In this document: one piece after another, positions 1 to 9,726 of the stretch
Layout of the letters: each line of letters opens with the position of its first letter
Numbering within the stretch: the first letter of the stretch is position 1
Origin: Halomonas sp. LR3S48
Lineage (GTDB): Bacteria > Pseudomonadota > Gammaproteobacteria > Pseudomonadales > Halomonadaceae
DNA length: 64,000 nucleotides
NCBI RefSeq assembly: GCF_025725665.1
Contig: NZ_CP107009.1
Location: forward strand, 3,224,001 to 3,288,000
Direction of reading: 5' to 3'
The notes under the pieces: model-generated
Databases searched by the model: none
Seen by the model: the letters and a program-made list of their open reading frames with translations, nothing else
Told to the model about the DNA's origin: nothing
Translations under genes and position numbers: made by a program

Positions 1-402
1 GCCGGTCTCGATCAGCTCGGCAATGGGCGAGCGCGGGATCAGCACGCGCTCGTCGACGTCGAACGGGAAGCCGGCGAAGAAGGACTCGCCCAGCAGATAG
101 GGCAACGGTCGGCGTGAGGTGACGCGTTCGCGCACCAGGCCGACGATGCGCGCGCGCTCCATGGGCAACAGGCGCGCCTCGAGCACTGCCGGGTCAACGT
201 TCCAGGGCAAGTGCAGCGCGCCCAACGTCAGGGCAACGGCTTCGTCCCAGGGGGAATCGGTGCCGTGGCCGTGGAACAGTCCGGCCAGGTGAAATTCGCT
301 GGCTGCCCAGCGCAGGTAGTCGCGTAGTGTGACGAGGTCACGGCACAGTGCCTCGTCGTCCAGTGACAGGGTCGAGCGAGAAACGGGTGAGGAGTTGGCC
401 AC
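1..402 (-). CDS. prmB: PrmB, ribosomal protein uL3 glutamine N5-methyltransferase (N-terminal part, cut by window edge)
   Basis: The reverse strand reads as an open frame from a GTG at 402 to the window edge (134 residues, beginning [20 protein letters not shown]). It matches the helical N-terminal domain of the PrmB/HemK class: the [12 protein letters not shown] stretch, then [30 protein letters not shown] near the end, which is the family's conserved lead into the SAM-binding domain. The SAM fold and the NPPY motif lie outside the window. The enzyme methylates the glutamine of the GGQ-like loop of ribosomal protein L3. The GTG start is chosen because AGGA lies about six bases upstream. The divergent smrB neighbour is the usual gammaproteobacterial arrangement and supports the call. 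Confidence 0.88.
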   Translation of the reverse strand, partial: MANSSPVSRSTLSLDDEALCRDLVTLRDYLRWAASEFHLAGLFHGHGTDSPWDEAVALTLGALHLPWNVDPAVLEARLLPMERARIVGLVRERVTSRRPLPYLLGESFFAGFPFDVDERVLIPRSPIAELIETG

Positions 403-518
403 GAAAGGTCCTGCAGGTCGCTTATGATCGTTGGCTCGATTGTACCCGTGGCGGCAGGCGGTTCACAGCCACGCTCAGGTCGCTATACTGGCCGCTCGAC
501 GACACCACGCGAGCCCTC

Positions 519-1097
519 ATGAGCCAACGCCGCCCACCCGATGACGATGACGACGATACCAATGCCTTTCGCCAGGCGCTTCGCGAAGCCGGAGTGCGCC
601 GCATCGCCGTCAACCGCGCCGACCCGGGGCGCCCCAAGCGCCGGGACCCGGCAGCGGCGGAGCGGCGTGCCGCCGCGGTAGCGACGGACGCCCATGACAC
701 GACCAGCCGCACCAGCGACGGTCGCGTGGAGCCGGTGCGCCCCTCCGAGTTCCTCGACTTCGCCCTGCCCGACCTGCCCTACCGTACCCGCAGCCAGCTC
801 AAGCGCGGCCAGATAGAGTGGGAGGCGGGTCTCGACCTGCATGGCTACAGCCTCGACGAGGCGCGCCTGGAGCTCGAGAGCTTCCTCAAGGAGGCAGCGG
901 GCAGCCACATGCGCTGCGTGTTGGTGGTACATGGCAAGGCCTGGGGCAGCACAGCGAACTATCCGGTGATCAAGAGCCACGTCAACGCCTGGCTGCGGGA
1001 GTGGCCAGCGGTGCTGGCCTTCTGCTCGGCCAAGGAGAGCGACGGCGGGACCGGCGCCGTCTATATACTGCTTCGCCGGCGCGGGCTCGATGCCTAG
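519..1097 (+). CDS. smrB: SmrB, Smr-domain ribosome-rescue endonuclease
   Basis: A 192-residue protein starting MSQRRPPDDDDDD. I reject the longer in-frame start at 348 because it would overlap prmB and adds non-conserved sequence. Residues about 1-85 are a charged linker. The C-terminal Smr domain begins at DLHGYSLDEARLELESFL, followed by VLVVHGKAWGS and the closing GGTGAVYILLRR. The conserved DLHG and HGK motifs are the family signature. In E. coli SmrB is recruited to collided ribosomes and cleaves mRNA; function here is inferred from family membership. It is divergent from prmB, and its TAG stop shares the CTAG at 1094-1097 with the stop of the convergent patatin gene. Confidence 0.88.
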   Translation: MSQRRPPDDDDDDTNAFRQALREAGVRRIAVNRADPGRPKRRDPAAAERRAAAVATDAHDTTSRTSDGRVEPVRPSEFLDFALPDLPYRTRSQLKRGQIEWEAGLDLHGYSLDEARLELESFLKEAAGSHMRCVLVVHGKAWGSTANYPVIKSHVNAWLREWPAVLAFCSAKESDGGTGAVYILLRRRGLDA

Positions 1098-2170
1098 GTG
1101 CCCTGGCCGCCCCCCGATGCGCTGTCGGCCGGCATCTGTGGCGGCTCGACAATGATGCCACCGCTGCCGCCGTGCCCGGTTTGCGAGCGTCCCTCGTAGC
1201 GGTCCAGCGCCTCCATGGCGAGATGACGCCCGAGGCGAATCAGCGCCTCGGCTCGGTGAAACTCGAAGGCGCCGCATACCGTCTTGGGCACCTCGATCAA
1301 CACATCGGGGGGATAGCCGGCGATCTTGTACTTGGCCAGCGACGCCTGTGTGATGTCAAAGGAGGCCAGGATCATGTCCAGTCGGCCCCACGCCCGCCTC
1401 CCACTTGCCGCTGCTCGCCCCGCCTTGCCGCTCGCCTCGCCCGTTTCACCCTCGGGTCCGCCGAATCCCTCGAATAGCCAGCGGGTCGCGCCGCGCACAT
1501 CCATCCACTTGCGCGCCGCGGCTTCCTCCTCGACCTTCTCCTGCTCTTCCGCCTGCTCCTCGCTAGGCAGCAGGTCCTCGAGCGACACCGGCCGTGCGCT
1601 GTGGGCGGTCACGTTGACGGCCAACATCATGTCGGCATGCGCCGAAACGGTCGGCGTGATCGGCAGGGGATTGAGCAAGCCGCCGTCCACCAGGGTGCTG
1701 TCACCGATATGTACCGGCGTGATAACGCCCGGGATGGCAATGGAGGCACGGATCGCGCGCAACAGCGGCCCCGACTGGAACCATACCTCGCGTTGTCGTA
1801 TCAGGTCGGTGGCTACGGTCGTAAAGGGAATCGGCAGATCCTCGATCTGGATATCGCCGACCAGCTCCTCGAGCTTGCTCATCACCTTGCTGGCACGCAT
1901 CGCGCCCATCGGGCTCCAAGTGACGTCGACCAGTTTCAGTACATCGAAGTAATCGAGCTTGCAGACCCAGTTGTGATAGGCCTCCAACTGCCCCGCGGCA
2001 TAGACGCCGGCAATGACCGCCCCCATCGAGCAGCCTGAAATGGCGACGACCTCGTAGCCCCGCGCCTCCAATACCTCGATCACGCCGATGTGCGCGTAGC
2101 CGCGTGCCCCGCCACTGCCCAGGGTCAACGCCACGCGCTTGCCCATTTCCGCCGCCTGCCTGCTGCTCAT
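1094..2170 (-). CDS. Patatin-like phospholipase (RssA type)
   Basis: A 358-residue protein starting MSSRQAAEMGKRVALTLGSGG. A GGAGGGCGGG Shine-Dalgarno lies directly before this ATG, so I prefer it to the longer frame reaching 2440. Patatin hallmarks are present: the oxyanion loop GSGGARG, the nucleophile elbow GCSMG (G-x-S-x-G), and the Asp-Gly-Gly of the Ser-Asp dyad (LVDGGLLN). It is expected to be a cytoplasmic or peripheral acyl hydrolase acting on phospholipid or lysophospholipid, with no signal peptide. The C-terminal third, from about residue 200, is charged and low-complexity. It lies 14 bases after an alpha/beta-hydrolase gene and is probably the last gene of a three-gene unit. Confidence 0.85.
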   Translation of the reverse strand: MSSRQAAEMGKRVALTLGSGGARGYAHIGVIEVLEARGYEVVAISGCSMGAVIAGVYAAGQLEAYHNWVCKLDYFDVLKLVDVTWSPMGAMRASKVMSKLEELVGDIQIEDLPIPFTTVATDLIRQREVWFQSGPLLRAIRASIAIPGVITPVHIGDSTLVDGGLLNPLPITPTVSAHADMMLAVNVTAHSARPVSLEDLLPSEEQAEEQEKVEEEAAARKWMDVRGATRWLFEGFGGPEGETGEASGKAGRAAASGRRAWGRLDMILASFDITQASLAKYKIAGYPPDVLIEVPKTVCGAFEFHRAEALIRLGRHLAMEALDRYEGRSQTGHGGSGGIIVEPPQMPADSASGGGQGT

Positions 2171-2184
2171 CCCGCCCTCCAACG

Positions 2185-3054
2185 TCACACCTCGCCCGAT
2201 TGTGCCAGCCAATCCACGATGGCGATTGCCACGCCGTTTACCCCGCCAGGCTCCAGATGCAGATGATGACCGCCCGGCAACACCTGACGCGTCAGCTGTG
2301 GCAACGCCGCCCGTGCGGCCCTGGCAGCGTCGCGCTCGCCCAGGATGCCCGCCTCCCCCTCGATCAACAATGCCGGCGCCTGGATCGCCCCGAGCAGGGC
2401 CAGCACCTGCTCGGGGCATAGGCGTACCGGTGATGGCCACAGCAGCCGGCCATCGGTACGCAGCCGAACATGGCCATCAGTTTCCCGCATCAGATTACGC
2501 TCGACCAGTGGCGTTGCCGTATCGATGTCGATCGCCGTCACGCCGCCGGCCACGCGAGCCGCCACCGCGGTCCTGCTATCAGGATAGCGCGGCGCCGCCG
2601 AGCGCGAGCGCCGGGCCACGCGCAGGCCCTTGCGGAGCTGGGCGGCGCTCTCATCGACCGGCGTGGTCACGGCGCCCAGGCCGTCAATCAGGATCAACCG
2701 CTCGATGCGCTCCGGCAGGGCCGCGGCGGTCAGGCAGGCCACTCCCGCGCCCATGGAGTGAGCCAACAGCGATACCCGCTCCAGCTTCAGCTCGTCGGCG
2801 GCGTCGAGCAGGTCGTGACAGTAGTCCCACAGCGCATAGTCGCCTTCCCGGTGCTGCGAGTGGCCGTGTCCGGCGAAGTCCAGGGCAACGACGCGGATGC
2901 CAAGCCGCGCCACCAGCAGGGGCGCCAGCCGGCTGAAGCTGGCGGCATTGTCCAGCCAGCCGTGAAGCGCCAGCCAGGTGGGTGCGTCCTGCTTGCCCCA
3001 GGCGAGCGCCGCCAGGCGCCCCCCGGCCAGGGACATCGCTTGCACTTCACTCAT
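2185..3054 (-). CDS. Alpha/beta-hydrolase
   Basis: A 289-residue soluble alpha/beta-hydrolase. Visible landmarks are the HGW oxyanion segment (LALHGWLDNAASF), the DFAGHGHS strand, the nucleophile elbow AHSMGAG with the catalytic Ser, and a C-terminal catalytic His in LPGGHHLHLEP. No signal peptide. The substrate cannot be told from sequence; the family contains esterases and lipases. Its start overlaps the stop of the upstream hydrolase gene by four bases (ATGA), so the two are translationally coupled, and the patatin gene follows 14 bases downstream. Three lipid- or ester-hydrolase genes in a row suggests a common lipid-turnover role, which is inference. Confidence 0.85.
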   Translation of the reverse strand: MSEVQAMSLAGGRLAALAWGKQDAPTWLALHGWLDNAASFSRLAPLLVARLGIRVVALDFAGHGHSQHREGDYALWDYCHDLLDAADELKLERVSLLAHSMGAGVACLTAAALPERIERLILIDGLGAVTTPVDESAAQLRKGLRVARRSRSAAPRYPDSRTAVAARVAGGVTAIDIDTATPLVERNLMRETDGHVRLRTDGRLLWPSPVRLCPEQVLALLGAIQAPALLIEGEAGILGERDAARAARAALPQLTRQVLPGGHHLHLEPGGVNGVAIAIVDWLAQSGEV

Positions 3055-3866
3055 GCCCCACCCTCCAGCAGATCGTCGAGCATGGCCTGCAAGGCCTGGC
3101 GTGTCTCCTCGGGATGCTCCATGGGAAACATGTGGGTGCCCGGCACCAGGGCCAGTGGAATGCCGTGGGCCGCCAGGCGGCGGCGTCGCCTGGGCGTAAT
3201 CAGGTCGGAGTCACCGCCCACCAGCACGCCGAAGGGGAGCCTCAGCCGGCGCGGTAGGCGGGCCAGGTGGTCGGGCAGGTTACGGAAGATTTCGGTCTCG
3301 ATCGCCGGGTCGTAGATCAGCTCGGCGACTCCGTCGTCACGCAGCCGCGTGCCAGCCTCGACATAGTCATGCAGGGCCTCGGGAGTGAAGCGACGAAACA
3401 GCCCGCGGCGGCGCAGATGGTTGGCCATTGCCTCGCGATCGGGCCAGGACGCACGACGCCCCTTGCTCTTGCCTGCCGGGGTGACCCGGTCGACGAAACC
3501 GAAGCGCTTGGCGACCTTCATGCTCCAGGCGTCCAGGCCCAGCATCAGCGGCGGGTCGAGCATCACCACGCAGCGAAAGCGCTGCGGTGCGCGCTCCGCG
3601 GCCATGGCCATGAGCACGCCGCCCATGGAGTGCCCAACGCCGATGACCGGCCCGTCGTCGTCGGGCACGTGCTCGAGGAGCTCATCGCGCAGCGCCAGCC
3701 AGTTGGCGCCCACCGGGTAGTCGGGATGGTGACCGAGACGATCGACGGGATGGATGTCGAAGCGTTCATGCAGCGGGGCCAGCAGGCTGCGATAGCTCAT
3801 GCCGGGGAACCCGTTGGCATGGGCGAAGACCAGCCGCGGTCGCGAAAGGGTGGCACGTTCGTTCAT
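3051..3866 (-). CDS. Alpha/beta-hydrolase
   Basis: A 271-residue alpha/beta-hydrolase, first gene of the 3866-1094 unit. It has the oxyanion region FAHANGFPGMSYRSL, the nucleophile elbow VGHSMGGV, and a C-terminal His in VPGTHMFPMEHPEE. Between core and C terminus is an Arg-rich cap region (RRLRLPFGVLVGGDSDLITPRRRRR). No signal peptide or membrane segment. Its stop overlaps the start of the next hydrolase by four bases. Substrate unknown; it and its neighbour are distinct in sequence and do not look like a recent duplication. Confidence 0.85.
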   Translation of the reverse strand: MNERATLSRPRLVFAHANGFPGMSYRSLLAPLHERFDIHPVDRLGHHPDYPVGANWLALRDELLEHVPDDDGPVIGVGHSMGGVLMAMAAERAPQRFRCVVMLDPPLMLGLDAWSMKVAKRFGFVDRVTPAGKSKGRRASWPDREAMANHLRRRGLFRRFTPEALHDYVEAGTRLRDDGVAELIYDPAIETEIFRNLPDHLARLPRRLRLPFGVLVGGDSDLITPRRRRRLAAHGIPLALVPGTHMFPMEHPEETRQALQAMLDDLLEGGA

Positions 3867-3984
3867 GACAGGATCCAGTGTCAGGTGAGGCAGGCCGCCA
3901 GTGGCGATAGCAGGCTAACGGGTTTACTCTATCTCGCCAAGTCGACCTCCGGCCCATGTCGTCCGCTTTCTTCTGGAGTCAGCC

Positions 3985-4089
3985 ATGTCTCGTCCCTCAC
4001 GGCCCCGGCGCGATACCCGTCTACGTAACCGTCTTTTCTGGATCACCGTGATCGCCGCCATCGTCGTCGGCCTGTGGCTGGCACGCTGA
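3985..4089 (+). CDS. 34-residue single-pass membrane microprotein
   Basis: A short frame: an Arg-rich N terminus (MSRPSRPRRDTRLRNR), then one hydrophobic helix (FWITVIAAIVVGLWLA) and a final Arg. It is preceded by CTGGAG about seven bases upstream and stops one base before the ATG of the AEC transporter, so it is positioned for translational coupling. The basic N terminus followed by a helix predicts an N-in single-pass inner-membrane peptide. I know no named family for it. That it is a real gene rests on the ribosome site, the clean membrane-protein composition and the spacing; a role as accessory peptide of the transporter is speculation. Confidence 0.55.
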   Translation: MSRPSRPRRDTRLRNRLFWITVIAAIVVGLWLAR

Positions 4090-4090
4090 G

Positions 4091-5038
4091 ATGGGATTGT
4101 ACGCGCTCTTCTTCGCCACCCTGGAAATCACCCTGCCGGTATTCGCCATGGTCTTCATCGGCCTGGCACTCAAGCGCCTGGGGTGGATCGACCAGGCCTT
4201 CATTGCCACCGCCTCGAGCCTGGTCTTCAGAGGAACCATGCCGACGCTGATCTTCCTCAGCATCATCAAGGCCGACCTCGACGCCACGCTGAACCCTGGC
4301 CTGCTCGCGTTCTTCGCCCTGGCCACCCTGGCCAGCTTCCTGCTCGCCTGGGGCTGGGCCATCTTGCGCGTTCCCCATGCCGAGCGTGGCGTCTACGTAC
4401 AGGGCGCCTTTCGCGGCAACTGCGGCATCGTCGGCCTGGCACTGGCCGCCGGAATGTACGGCGACTACGGGCTTTCCGCCGGTGGGCTGCTGCTCGGCGT
4501 GGTCATCCTCACCTACAACGCCTTCTCGGTCATCGTGCTGGCCACCTATCAACAGGGCAGGCGCACCGACTGGCGCAGCATCGCCAGCCACATCATGCGC
4601 AACCCGCTGATCCTCTCCGTCATTGCCGCCGTACCGGTGGCCGCGCTGGAGCTGCGCCTGCCTGGCTGGCTGATGACCTCGGGGCAATACTTCGCCTCGT
4701 TGACCCTGCCGCTGGCGCTGATCTGCATCGGCGCCACCCTGTCGCTGGGCTCGATCAGGGCGTCCGGGAGATTGGCGATGGGCGCCAGCCTGATGAAAAT
4801 GGTCACCCTACCGCTCGGGGCCACCGTGGCCGCCTGGCTGGTCGGCTTCGAGGAGCGCGAATTGGGCGTGCTGTTCCTGTTCTTCGCCAGCCCCACGGCG
4901 GCGGCCAGCTTCGTGATGGTCAAGGCAATGGGCGGCAATGCCGCGCTTTCCGCGAACATCATCGCCCTGACCACGCTGATGGCCAGCCTGACCATCACCG
5001 TTGGCGTATTCACCCTCAAGGTGGCGGGATGGATCTAG
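4091..5038 (+). CDS. AEC-family (auxin efflux carrier-like) transporter
   Basis: A 315-residue integral membrane protein with about ten hydrophobic helices along its whole length. It has the typical bacterial AEC pattern: N-terminal LEITLPVFAMVFIGLALKRLG, the conserved FRGNCGIVGLALA segment in the middle, and a second half beginning LPLALICIGATLSLG that repeats the fold. Bacterial members carry malate, malonate or other organic acids; the substrate cannot be set here. It follows the 34-residue microprotein by one base. Its TAG stop sits in the CTAG at 5035-5038 shared with the convergent sixA. Confidence 0.85.
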   Translation: MGLYALFFATLEITLPVFAMVFIGLALKRLGWIDQAFIATASSLVFRGTMPTLIFLSIIKADLDATLNPGLLAFFALATLASFLLAWGWAILRVPHAERGVYVQGAFRGNCGIVGLALAAGMYGDYGLSAGGLLLGVVILTYNAFSVIVLATYQQGRRTDWRSIASHIMRNPLILSVIAAVPVAALELRLPGWLMTSGQYFASLTLPLALICIGATLSLGSIRASGRLAMGASLMKMVTLPLGATVAAWLVGFEERELGVLFLFFASPTAAASFVMVKAMGGNAALSANIIALTTLMASLTITVGVFTLKVAGWI

Positions 5039-5523
5039 CCGCCGCTACCTCTGCGAATGTCATGGGGTGCGGTTAATCGTAGCAACCTGGCGCAGCCCGC
5101 CGCCCATACCTCGCTCTCGAGCTCGGCCACGGCGGCCGTGGGAAAGGCAATACCACGGTCGGCGCGCCCCTCCACCAGCAGGGCGGTCAGCGCCCCGACC
5201 AGCGGCATATGGCTCACCAGCACGATGGGAATATCGCCCTCAAGGGAAAGCAACCAATCGCAGACCACGGCCGGTGAGTCGTCAGGCGTAATGATCGGCA
5301 GCACCTCGGGCTCGACGCCCAGCGTCCTGGCCACCGGCGAGGCCGTCTGGCACGCCCTTAGGTAAGGGCTCGCATAGAGCCGGGCCCCTTCCAGTGCCTG
5401 CCGGCCAAGCCAGTTGGCCATGCGCTCGGCCTCGGCCAGGCCGCGGTCGCTCAGCTTGCGCTCTCTGTCGGGATGGCCCGGAGCCGCCTCGCCATGGCGC
5501 ATGAGGAAGAGCCGGCCCGTCAC
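5035..5523 (-). CDS. sixA: SixA, phosphohistidine phosphatase
   Basis: A 162-residue histidine-phosphatase domain. The RHG active-site motif is at residues 9-11 (LFLMRHGEA), the second-core [16 protein letters not shown] follows, and the partner His is in [11 protein letters not shown]. SixA removes phosphate from His residues; in E. coli its physiological target is the NPr protein of the nitrogen PTS. The start is GTG at 5523, overlapping the gpsA stop as GTGA, so it is coupled to gpsA; this pairing is common in Pseudomonas-type genomes. It ends tail-to-tail with the AEC transporter gene. Confidence 0.88.
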   Translation of the reverse strand: MTGRLFLMRHGEAAPGHPDRERKLSDRGLAEAERMANWLGRQALEGARLYASPYLRACQTASPVARTLGVEPEVLPIITPDDSPAVVCDWLLSLEGDIPIVLVSHMPLVGALTALLVEGRADRGIAFPTAAVAELESEVWAAGCARLLRLTAPHDIRRGSGG

Positions 5524-6593
5524 GGCTTGCCCTCGCCCGCTTCGACCCGGCGATGGGCCTGTTGCACGTCTTCGCGCGAGAGCACGAACTCCACGTCGCT
5601 GCTCTGCTCGCCACGCATCAGCATACGTGCCATCTCACGCGCCGGCACCCCCTCGAACAGCACCTGGTAGAGCCCTTCGGCCAGCGGCATGTAGACGCCC
5701 TCGGCGCGTGCCTTGTCGCGCACCAGGCGTATCGTATTGACGCCCTCGGCGACCTGGCCCAGGGCGTCGATGGCCTCGTCCAGAGTTCTCCCCTCGCCCA
5801 GCGCATAGCCCACCCGGTAGTTGCGCGACAGGCTCGACGAACAGGTGACGATCAGGTCGCCAACTCCGGCAAGCCCCAGAAAAGTCATGGGGTTGGCCCC
5901 CAGGCTCATGGCGAAGCGTCCCATCTCGGCGAGCGCCCGAGTCATCAGCATGCTGCGGGTGTTCTCGCCCATGCCGAGCGCCGCGGCCATGCCAGCGGCG
6001 ATGGCGTAGATGTTCTTGAGCGCCCCCCCCAGCTCGACGCCGTAGCGGTCATTGCTGGCATAGACGCGAAAATAGTCGCAGCCCAGCGCCTGCTGCACCC
6101 GAGTGCGGGTCAGCGCATCGTCGCTGGCCACCACGGTGGCGGTGAGCTGCTTCTGGGCGATCTCGGTGGCCAGGTTGGGCCCCGAAATCACGCCGATATG
6201 AGTAAAGCCCGTCTCCTCTTCGAGGATCTGGCTCATCAGCTTGAAGCCCTCCTCCTGGATCCCCTTGGTGGTACTTACCAGGATCTGTTCCGGACTGAGC
6301 CAGGGGTGGGCCTGGCGTACCACCTCACGAAAGGCCTGGGAGGGAATCGCCACCAGTACCAGCTCGGCCCCGGCGAGCACCGTCTGCATGTCGCTCGACG
6401 CGTGCACCGCCGGGTTGATGGCGTACTCCGGCAAGTAGCGTGGATTGCGATGCTCGCGATTGATCTGCGCCGCCAGCTCGGGATCGCGCAGCCACTGGCA
6501 CACCCGGGCACCGTTATCGGCGGCAATGCTGGCAAGCGCAGTGCCGAAGCTGCCGCCGCCCAGTACTGCTACCCGCATGGGTTCGTCTGACAT
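5520..6593 (-). CDS. gpsA: GpsA, glycerol-3-phosphate dehydrogenase [NAD(P)+]
   Basis: A 357-residue cytoplasmic enzyme that reduces dihydroxyacetone phosphate to sn-glycerol 3-phosphate, the phospholipid backbone. The N-terminal Rossmann fold carries [13 protein letters not shown]; the catalytic region includes [13 protein letters not shown] with the conserved Lys, and [17 protein letters not shown] with ...SRNYRVG for substrate binding. Length fits the family. Start is ATG at 6593; an internal ATG at residue 6 is possible. First gene of a gpsA-sixA unit. The 102 bases upstream hold only the pntB terminator and its own promoter region. Confidence 0.95.
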   Translation of the reverse strand: MSDEPMRVAVLGGGSFGTALASIAADNGARVCQWLRDPELAAQINREHRNPRYLPEYAINPAVHASSDMQTVLAGAELVLVAIPSQAFREVVRQAHPWLSPEQILVSTTKGIQEEGFKLMSQILEEETGFTHIGVISGPNLATEIAQKQLTATVVASDDALTRTRVQQALGCDYFRVYASNDRYGVELGGALKNIYAIAAGMAAALGMGENTRSMLMTRALAEMGRFAMSLGANPMTFLGLAGVGDLIVTCSSSLSRNYRVGYALGEGRTLDEAIDALGQVAEGVNTIRLVRDKARAEGVYMPLAEGLYQVLFEGVPAREMARMLMRGEQSSDVEFVLSREDVQQAHRRVEAGEGKP

Positions 6594-6645
6594 GTCTGCC
6601 CCGCGAATCGGTCGATGAAACAGAAGAAATCGTCAAGAGTGTAAC

Positions 6646-6670
6646 GAAAAATGCCCCCTTCCGGGGGCAT
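6646..6670 (-). terminator. Intrinsic terminator of pntAB
   Basis: Perfect 8-bp stem ATGCCCCC / GGGGGCAT (6651-6658 with 6663-6670) with a four-base loop. Read on the minus strand it is followed at once by five T residues. It lies 25 bases after the pntB stop. Confidence 0.88.
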
Positions 6671-6695
6671 CTCGTTGGCCGAAGGCCTCACATCA

Positions 6696-8138
6696 TCAGT
6701 CGATCTGCGACAGCAGCGAGTCGATGCTGGTCCGGGCATCACCGTAGAACATGCGGCTGTTCTCCTTGAAGAACAGCGGGTTCTCGATACCCGAATAACC
6801 GGTTCCCTGACCGCGCTTGCAGACGAAGACCTGCTTGGCCTCCCATACCTTGAGCACCGGCATGCCGGCGATGGGGCTGTTGGGATCGTCCTGGGCCGCG
6901 GGGTTGACGATGTCGTTGGAGCCAATGACGATCACCACATCGGTGCTGGCGAAGTCATCGTTGATCTCGTCCATCTCCAGCACGATGTCGTAGGGCACCC
7001 TGGCCTCGGCCAGCAGCACGTTCATGTGGCCCGGCAGACGACCCGCCACCGGGTGGATACCGAAGCGCACCTGCTTGCCGGCGGCCCGCAGCTTGCGCAC
7101 CAGCTCACTCACGGCGTTCTGGGCCTGAGCCACGGCCATGCCGTAGCCCGGCACGATGATCACGCTGTCGGCGTCGTTGAGCGCACTCGCCACGCCGCCG
7201 GCATCGATCGCCACCTGCTCGCCCTCGATCTCGGCGGCAGGCCCCTGGGTACCACCGAAGCCCCCCAGGATGACGTTGACGAAGTTGCGGTTCATCGCCT
7301 TGCACATGATGTACGACAGGATGGCACCGGAGGAGCCCACCAGGGCACCGGTGACGATCAGCAGGTCGTTGGAAAGCGTGAAGCCGATGGCCGCCGCGGC
7401 CCAGCCGGAGTAGCTGTTGAGCATCGACACCACCACCGGCATGTCGGCACCACCGATGCCCATGATCAAGTGATAGCCGATGAAGAAGGCGAGCGCGGCA
7501 ATCAGCAACAGCGTCCAGAAACCGGCACCGTTGAGATAGAGAATGGCCAGAAGCAGCGACAGTACCGCGGCACCGGCGTTGAGCAGATGCCCACCGGGCA
7601 GTTGCTTCGGCTTGCCGTCCACCTTGCCGGCCAGCTTGCCGAAGGCGACCACCGAGCCGGTGAAGGTCACCGCCCCGATGAACACGCCCAGCACCACCTC
7701 GATCTGCAGGAACATCAGTTCGTCCGGCGCCTTGGTCGCCACCAGGGCGGCAAAGGCGGAGAACTGCTCGGTACCCGCATCCAGAGCCCGTGCCGCCAGC
7801 ACGCGGCGCCGCTCGAGATCGGCACTCCAGGCCACGAACACCGCCGCCAGGCCGACGAAGCTGTGCAGTGCCGCCACCAGCTGCGGCATTTCGGTCATGT
7901 CGACCTTCTTGGCCACGTAGGCGCCGATCACCGCGCCGATGATCATCATCGGGATCATCAGCCAGTAGGCGCCGATACCCGGCCCGAAGGCGGTGAAGAA
8001 GACCGCCACTGCCATGCCGACAATGCCGTACCACACCGCCCGCTTGGCCTTCTCCTGGTTGCTCAATCCCCCCAGCGAGAGGATGAAAAGCACGCTTGCC
8101 GCAATCGCCGCGGCAGACACGAATCCTTGACTCAGCAT
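6696..8138 (-). CDS. pntB: PntB, NAD(P) transhydrogenase subunit beta
   Basis: A 480-residue inner-membrane protein. Residues about 1-270 are hydrophobic helices of the proton channel (domain II). The C-terminal third is the NADP(H)-binding domain III, with [40 protein letters not shown], and the [14 protein letters not shown] / [17 protein letters not shown] loops. With PntA it couples hydride transfer between NADH and NADP+ to proton entry, supplying NADPH. I choose the start [15 protein letters not shown] at 8138 over 8177 because GGAG lies seven bases upstream and this is the family N terminus. It follows pntA by 16 bases. Confidence 0.95.
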   Translation of the reverse strand: MLSQGFVSAAAIAASVLFILSLGGLSNQEKAKRAVWYGIVGMAVAVFFTAFGPGIGAYWLMIPMMIIGAVIGAYVAKKVDMTEMPQLVAALHSFVGLAAVFVAWSADLERRRVLAARALDAGTEQFSAFAALVATKAPDELMFLQIEVVLGVFIGAVTFTGSVVAFGKLAGKVDGKPKQLPGGHLLNAGAAVLSLLLAILYLNGAGFWTLLLIAALAFFIGYHLIMGIGGADMPVVVSMLNSYSGWAAAAIGFTLSNDLLIVTGALVGSSGAILSYIMCKAMNRNFVNVILGGFGGTQGPAAEIEGEQVAIDAGGVASALNDADSVIIVPGYGMAVAQAQNAVSELVRKLRAAGKQVRFGIHPVAGRLPGHMNVLLAEARVPYDIVLEMDEINDDFASTDVVIVIGSNDIVNPAAQDDPNSPIAGMPVLKVWEAKQVFVCKRGQGTGYSGIENPLFFKENSRMFYGDARTSIDSLLSQID

Positions 8139-8154
8139 GTGTTGTCTCCGCCGC

Positions 8155-9726
8155 TTACGATTTCTGGAACATGGCAAGCATCCGGCGTGTCACCAGGAAG
8201 CCCCCCACGATGTTGATGGTGGCAATCAGCACAGAGATGGCCGCCATCAGCACGACGAGCCAGTTCCCCGAGCCGATCTGCAGGATCGCCCCGAGGATAA
8301 TGATCCCCGAAATGGCGTTGGTCACCGCCATCAGCGGCGTGTGCAGCGAATGGCTGACGTTCCAGATCACTTGGAAGCCGATGAAGCAGGCCAACACGAA
8401 GACAATGAAATGCTGCATGAAGGAAGCGGGAGCCACCTGGCCGAGCAGCAGCATCAGCAGGCCGCCGGCGCCCAGCAGAGTGGCCTGGCGCTTGGTCTGG
8501 GCCTTGAAGGCGGCATGTTCGGCAGCCCGCCGCTCCTCGGGGGTGGGCTCCTTCTCCTTGGGCTTGGGCTTCGCCGCAGCGATCGCCTTCACCTTGGGCG
8601 GCGGCGGCGGGAAAGTGATCTCGCCCTGGTGAGTCACCGTGGCGCCACGAATGACGTCGTCCTCCATGTCATGGACGATCTGGCCGTCCTTCTCCGGCGT
8701 GAGATCGGTGAGCATGTGGCGAACGTTGGTGGAATAGAGCAGCGAGGCCTGAGTCGCCATGCGCGAGGGAAAGTCGGTATAGCCGACCACGACCACGCCA
8801 TTGTCGCTGACGACCCGCTCGTCGGGGCGCGTCAAGTCGCAGTTGCCGCCCTTCTCGGCGGCCAGGTCGATGATCACCGAACCAGGCTTCATCGCCTTGA
8901 CCATGTCCTCTAGCCACAGCTTGGGCGCCGGACGACCCGGGATCAGGGCGGTGGTGATGACGATATCGACGTCGGGGGCCTGCTCGCGGAAGCATTCGAG
9001 CTGCTTTTCGCGGAATTCAGGGCTGGAGGGCGCCGCATAGCCGCCGGTACCGGAGCCGTCCTGGTTGTCCTCGAAGTCGAGGAACAGGAACTCGGCGCCC
9101 ATGGATTCGATCTGCTCGGCTACTTCGGGGCGCACGTCGAAGGCGCGCACCACGGCGCCCAGGCTGGTGGCGGTACCGATGGCGGCAAGGCCGGCCACGC
9201 CAGCCCCGATGACCAGCACCTTGGCCGGCGGCACCTTGCCGGCAGCCGTCACCTGGCCGGTGAAGAAGCGGCCGAAGTTGTTGCCCGCCTCGATCACCGC
9301 ACGATAGCCGGCGATGTTGGCCATGGACGAGAGTGCATCCATCTTCTGCGCGCGGGAGATCCGCGGCACCATGTCCATGGCGATGACGGTCGCGCCCTTG
9401 GCCCGGCACTTCTCCAGCAGCGCTTCGTTCTGGGCCGGCCAGAAGAAGGCGATCAGGGTCTGCCCATCGCGCAGCCGCTCGGCTTCTTCGTCGCTGGGCT
9501 CGCGCACCTTGATCACGACCTCGGCTTCTTGCCAGAGCGCCTCGGCACTCTCCACCACCGTGACGCCGGCCGTACGATAGGCGTCGTCGTCGAAACCGGC
9601 AGCGATGCCGGCCCCGGATTCAATCAGGCATTCGTGTCCAAGCTTCTGGATGAACTGCGCACTATCAGGAGTCAGCGCGACACGCGCCTCTCCCTTGGCG
9701 AGCTCCTTGGGTGCACCAATCTTCAC
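8155..9726 (-). CDS. pntA: PntA, NAD(P) transhydrogenase subunit alpha (full-length form)
   Basis: A 523-residue protein of the E. coli type, with NAD(H)-binding domain I and the alpha part of the membrane domain in one chain; many bacteria split these into two genes. Domain I starts [20 protein letters not shown], with the RQD-loop-like [15 protein letters not shown] region and the dinucleotide fold [15 protein letters not shown] Pro/Lys-rich linker ([23 protein letters not shown], about residues 373-400) joins it to four C-terminal transmembrane helices. First gene of pntA-pntB. Confidence 0.95.
   Translation of the reverse strand: MKIGAPKELAKGEARVALTPDSAQFIQKLGHECLIESGAGIAAGFDDDAYRTAGVTVVESAEALWQEAEVVIKVREPSDEEAERLRDGQTLIAFFWPAQNEALLEKCRAKGATVIAMDMVPRISRAQKMDALSSMANIAGYRAVIEAGNNFGRFFTGQVTAAGKVPPAKVLVIGAGVAGLAAIGTATSLGAVVRAFDVRPEVAEQIESMGAEFLFLDFEDNQDGSGTGGYAAPSSPEFREKQLECFREQAPDVDIVITTALIPGRPAPKLWLEDMVKAMKPGSVIIDLAAEKGGNCDLTRPDERVVSDNGVVVVGYTDFPSRMATQASLLYSTNVRHMLTDLTPEKDGQIVHDMEDDVIRGATVTHQGEITFPPPPPKVKAIAAAKPKPKEKEPTPEERRAAEHAAFKAQTKRQATLLGAGGLLMLLLGQVAPASFMQHFIVFVLACFIGFQVIWNVSHSLHTPLMAVTNAISGIIILGAILQIGSGNWLVVLMAAISVLIATINIVGGFLVTRRMLAMFQKS

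Noticed and set aside
6651..8216. A 521-codon plus-strand frame opposite pntB
   Set aside because: Antisense shadow of a clear transhydrogenase subunit; it also crosses the pntB terminator.
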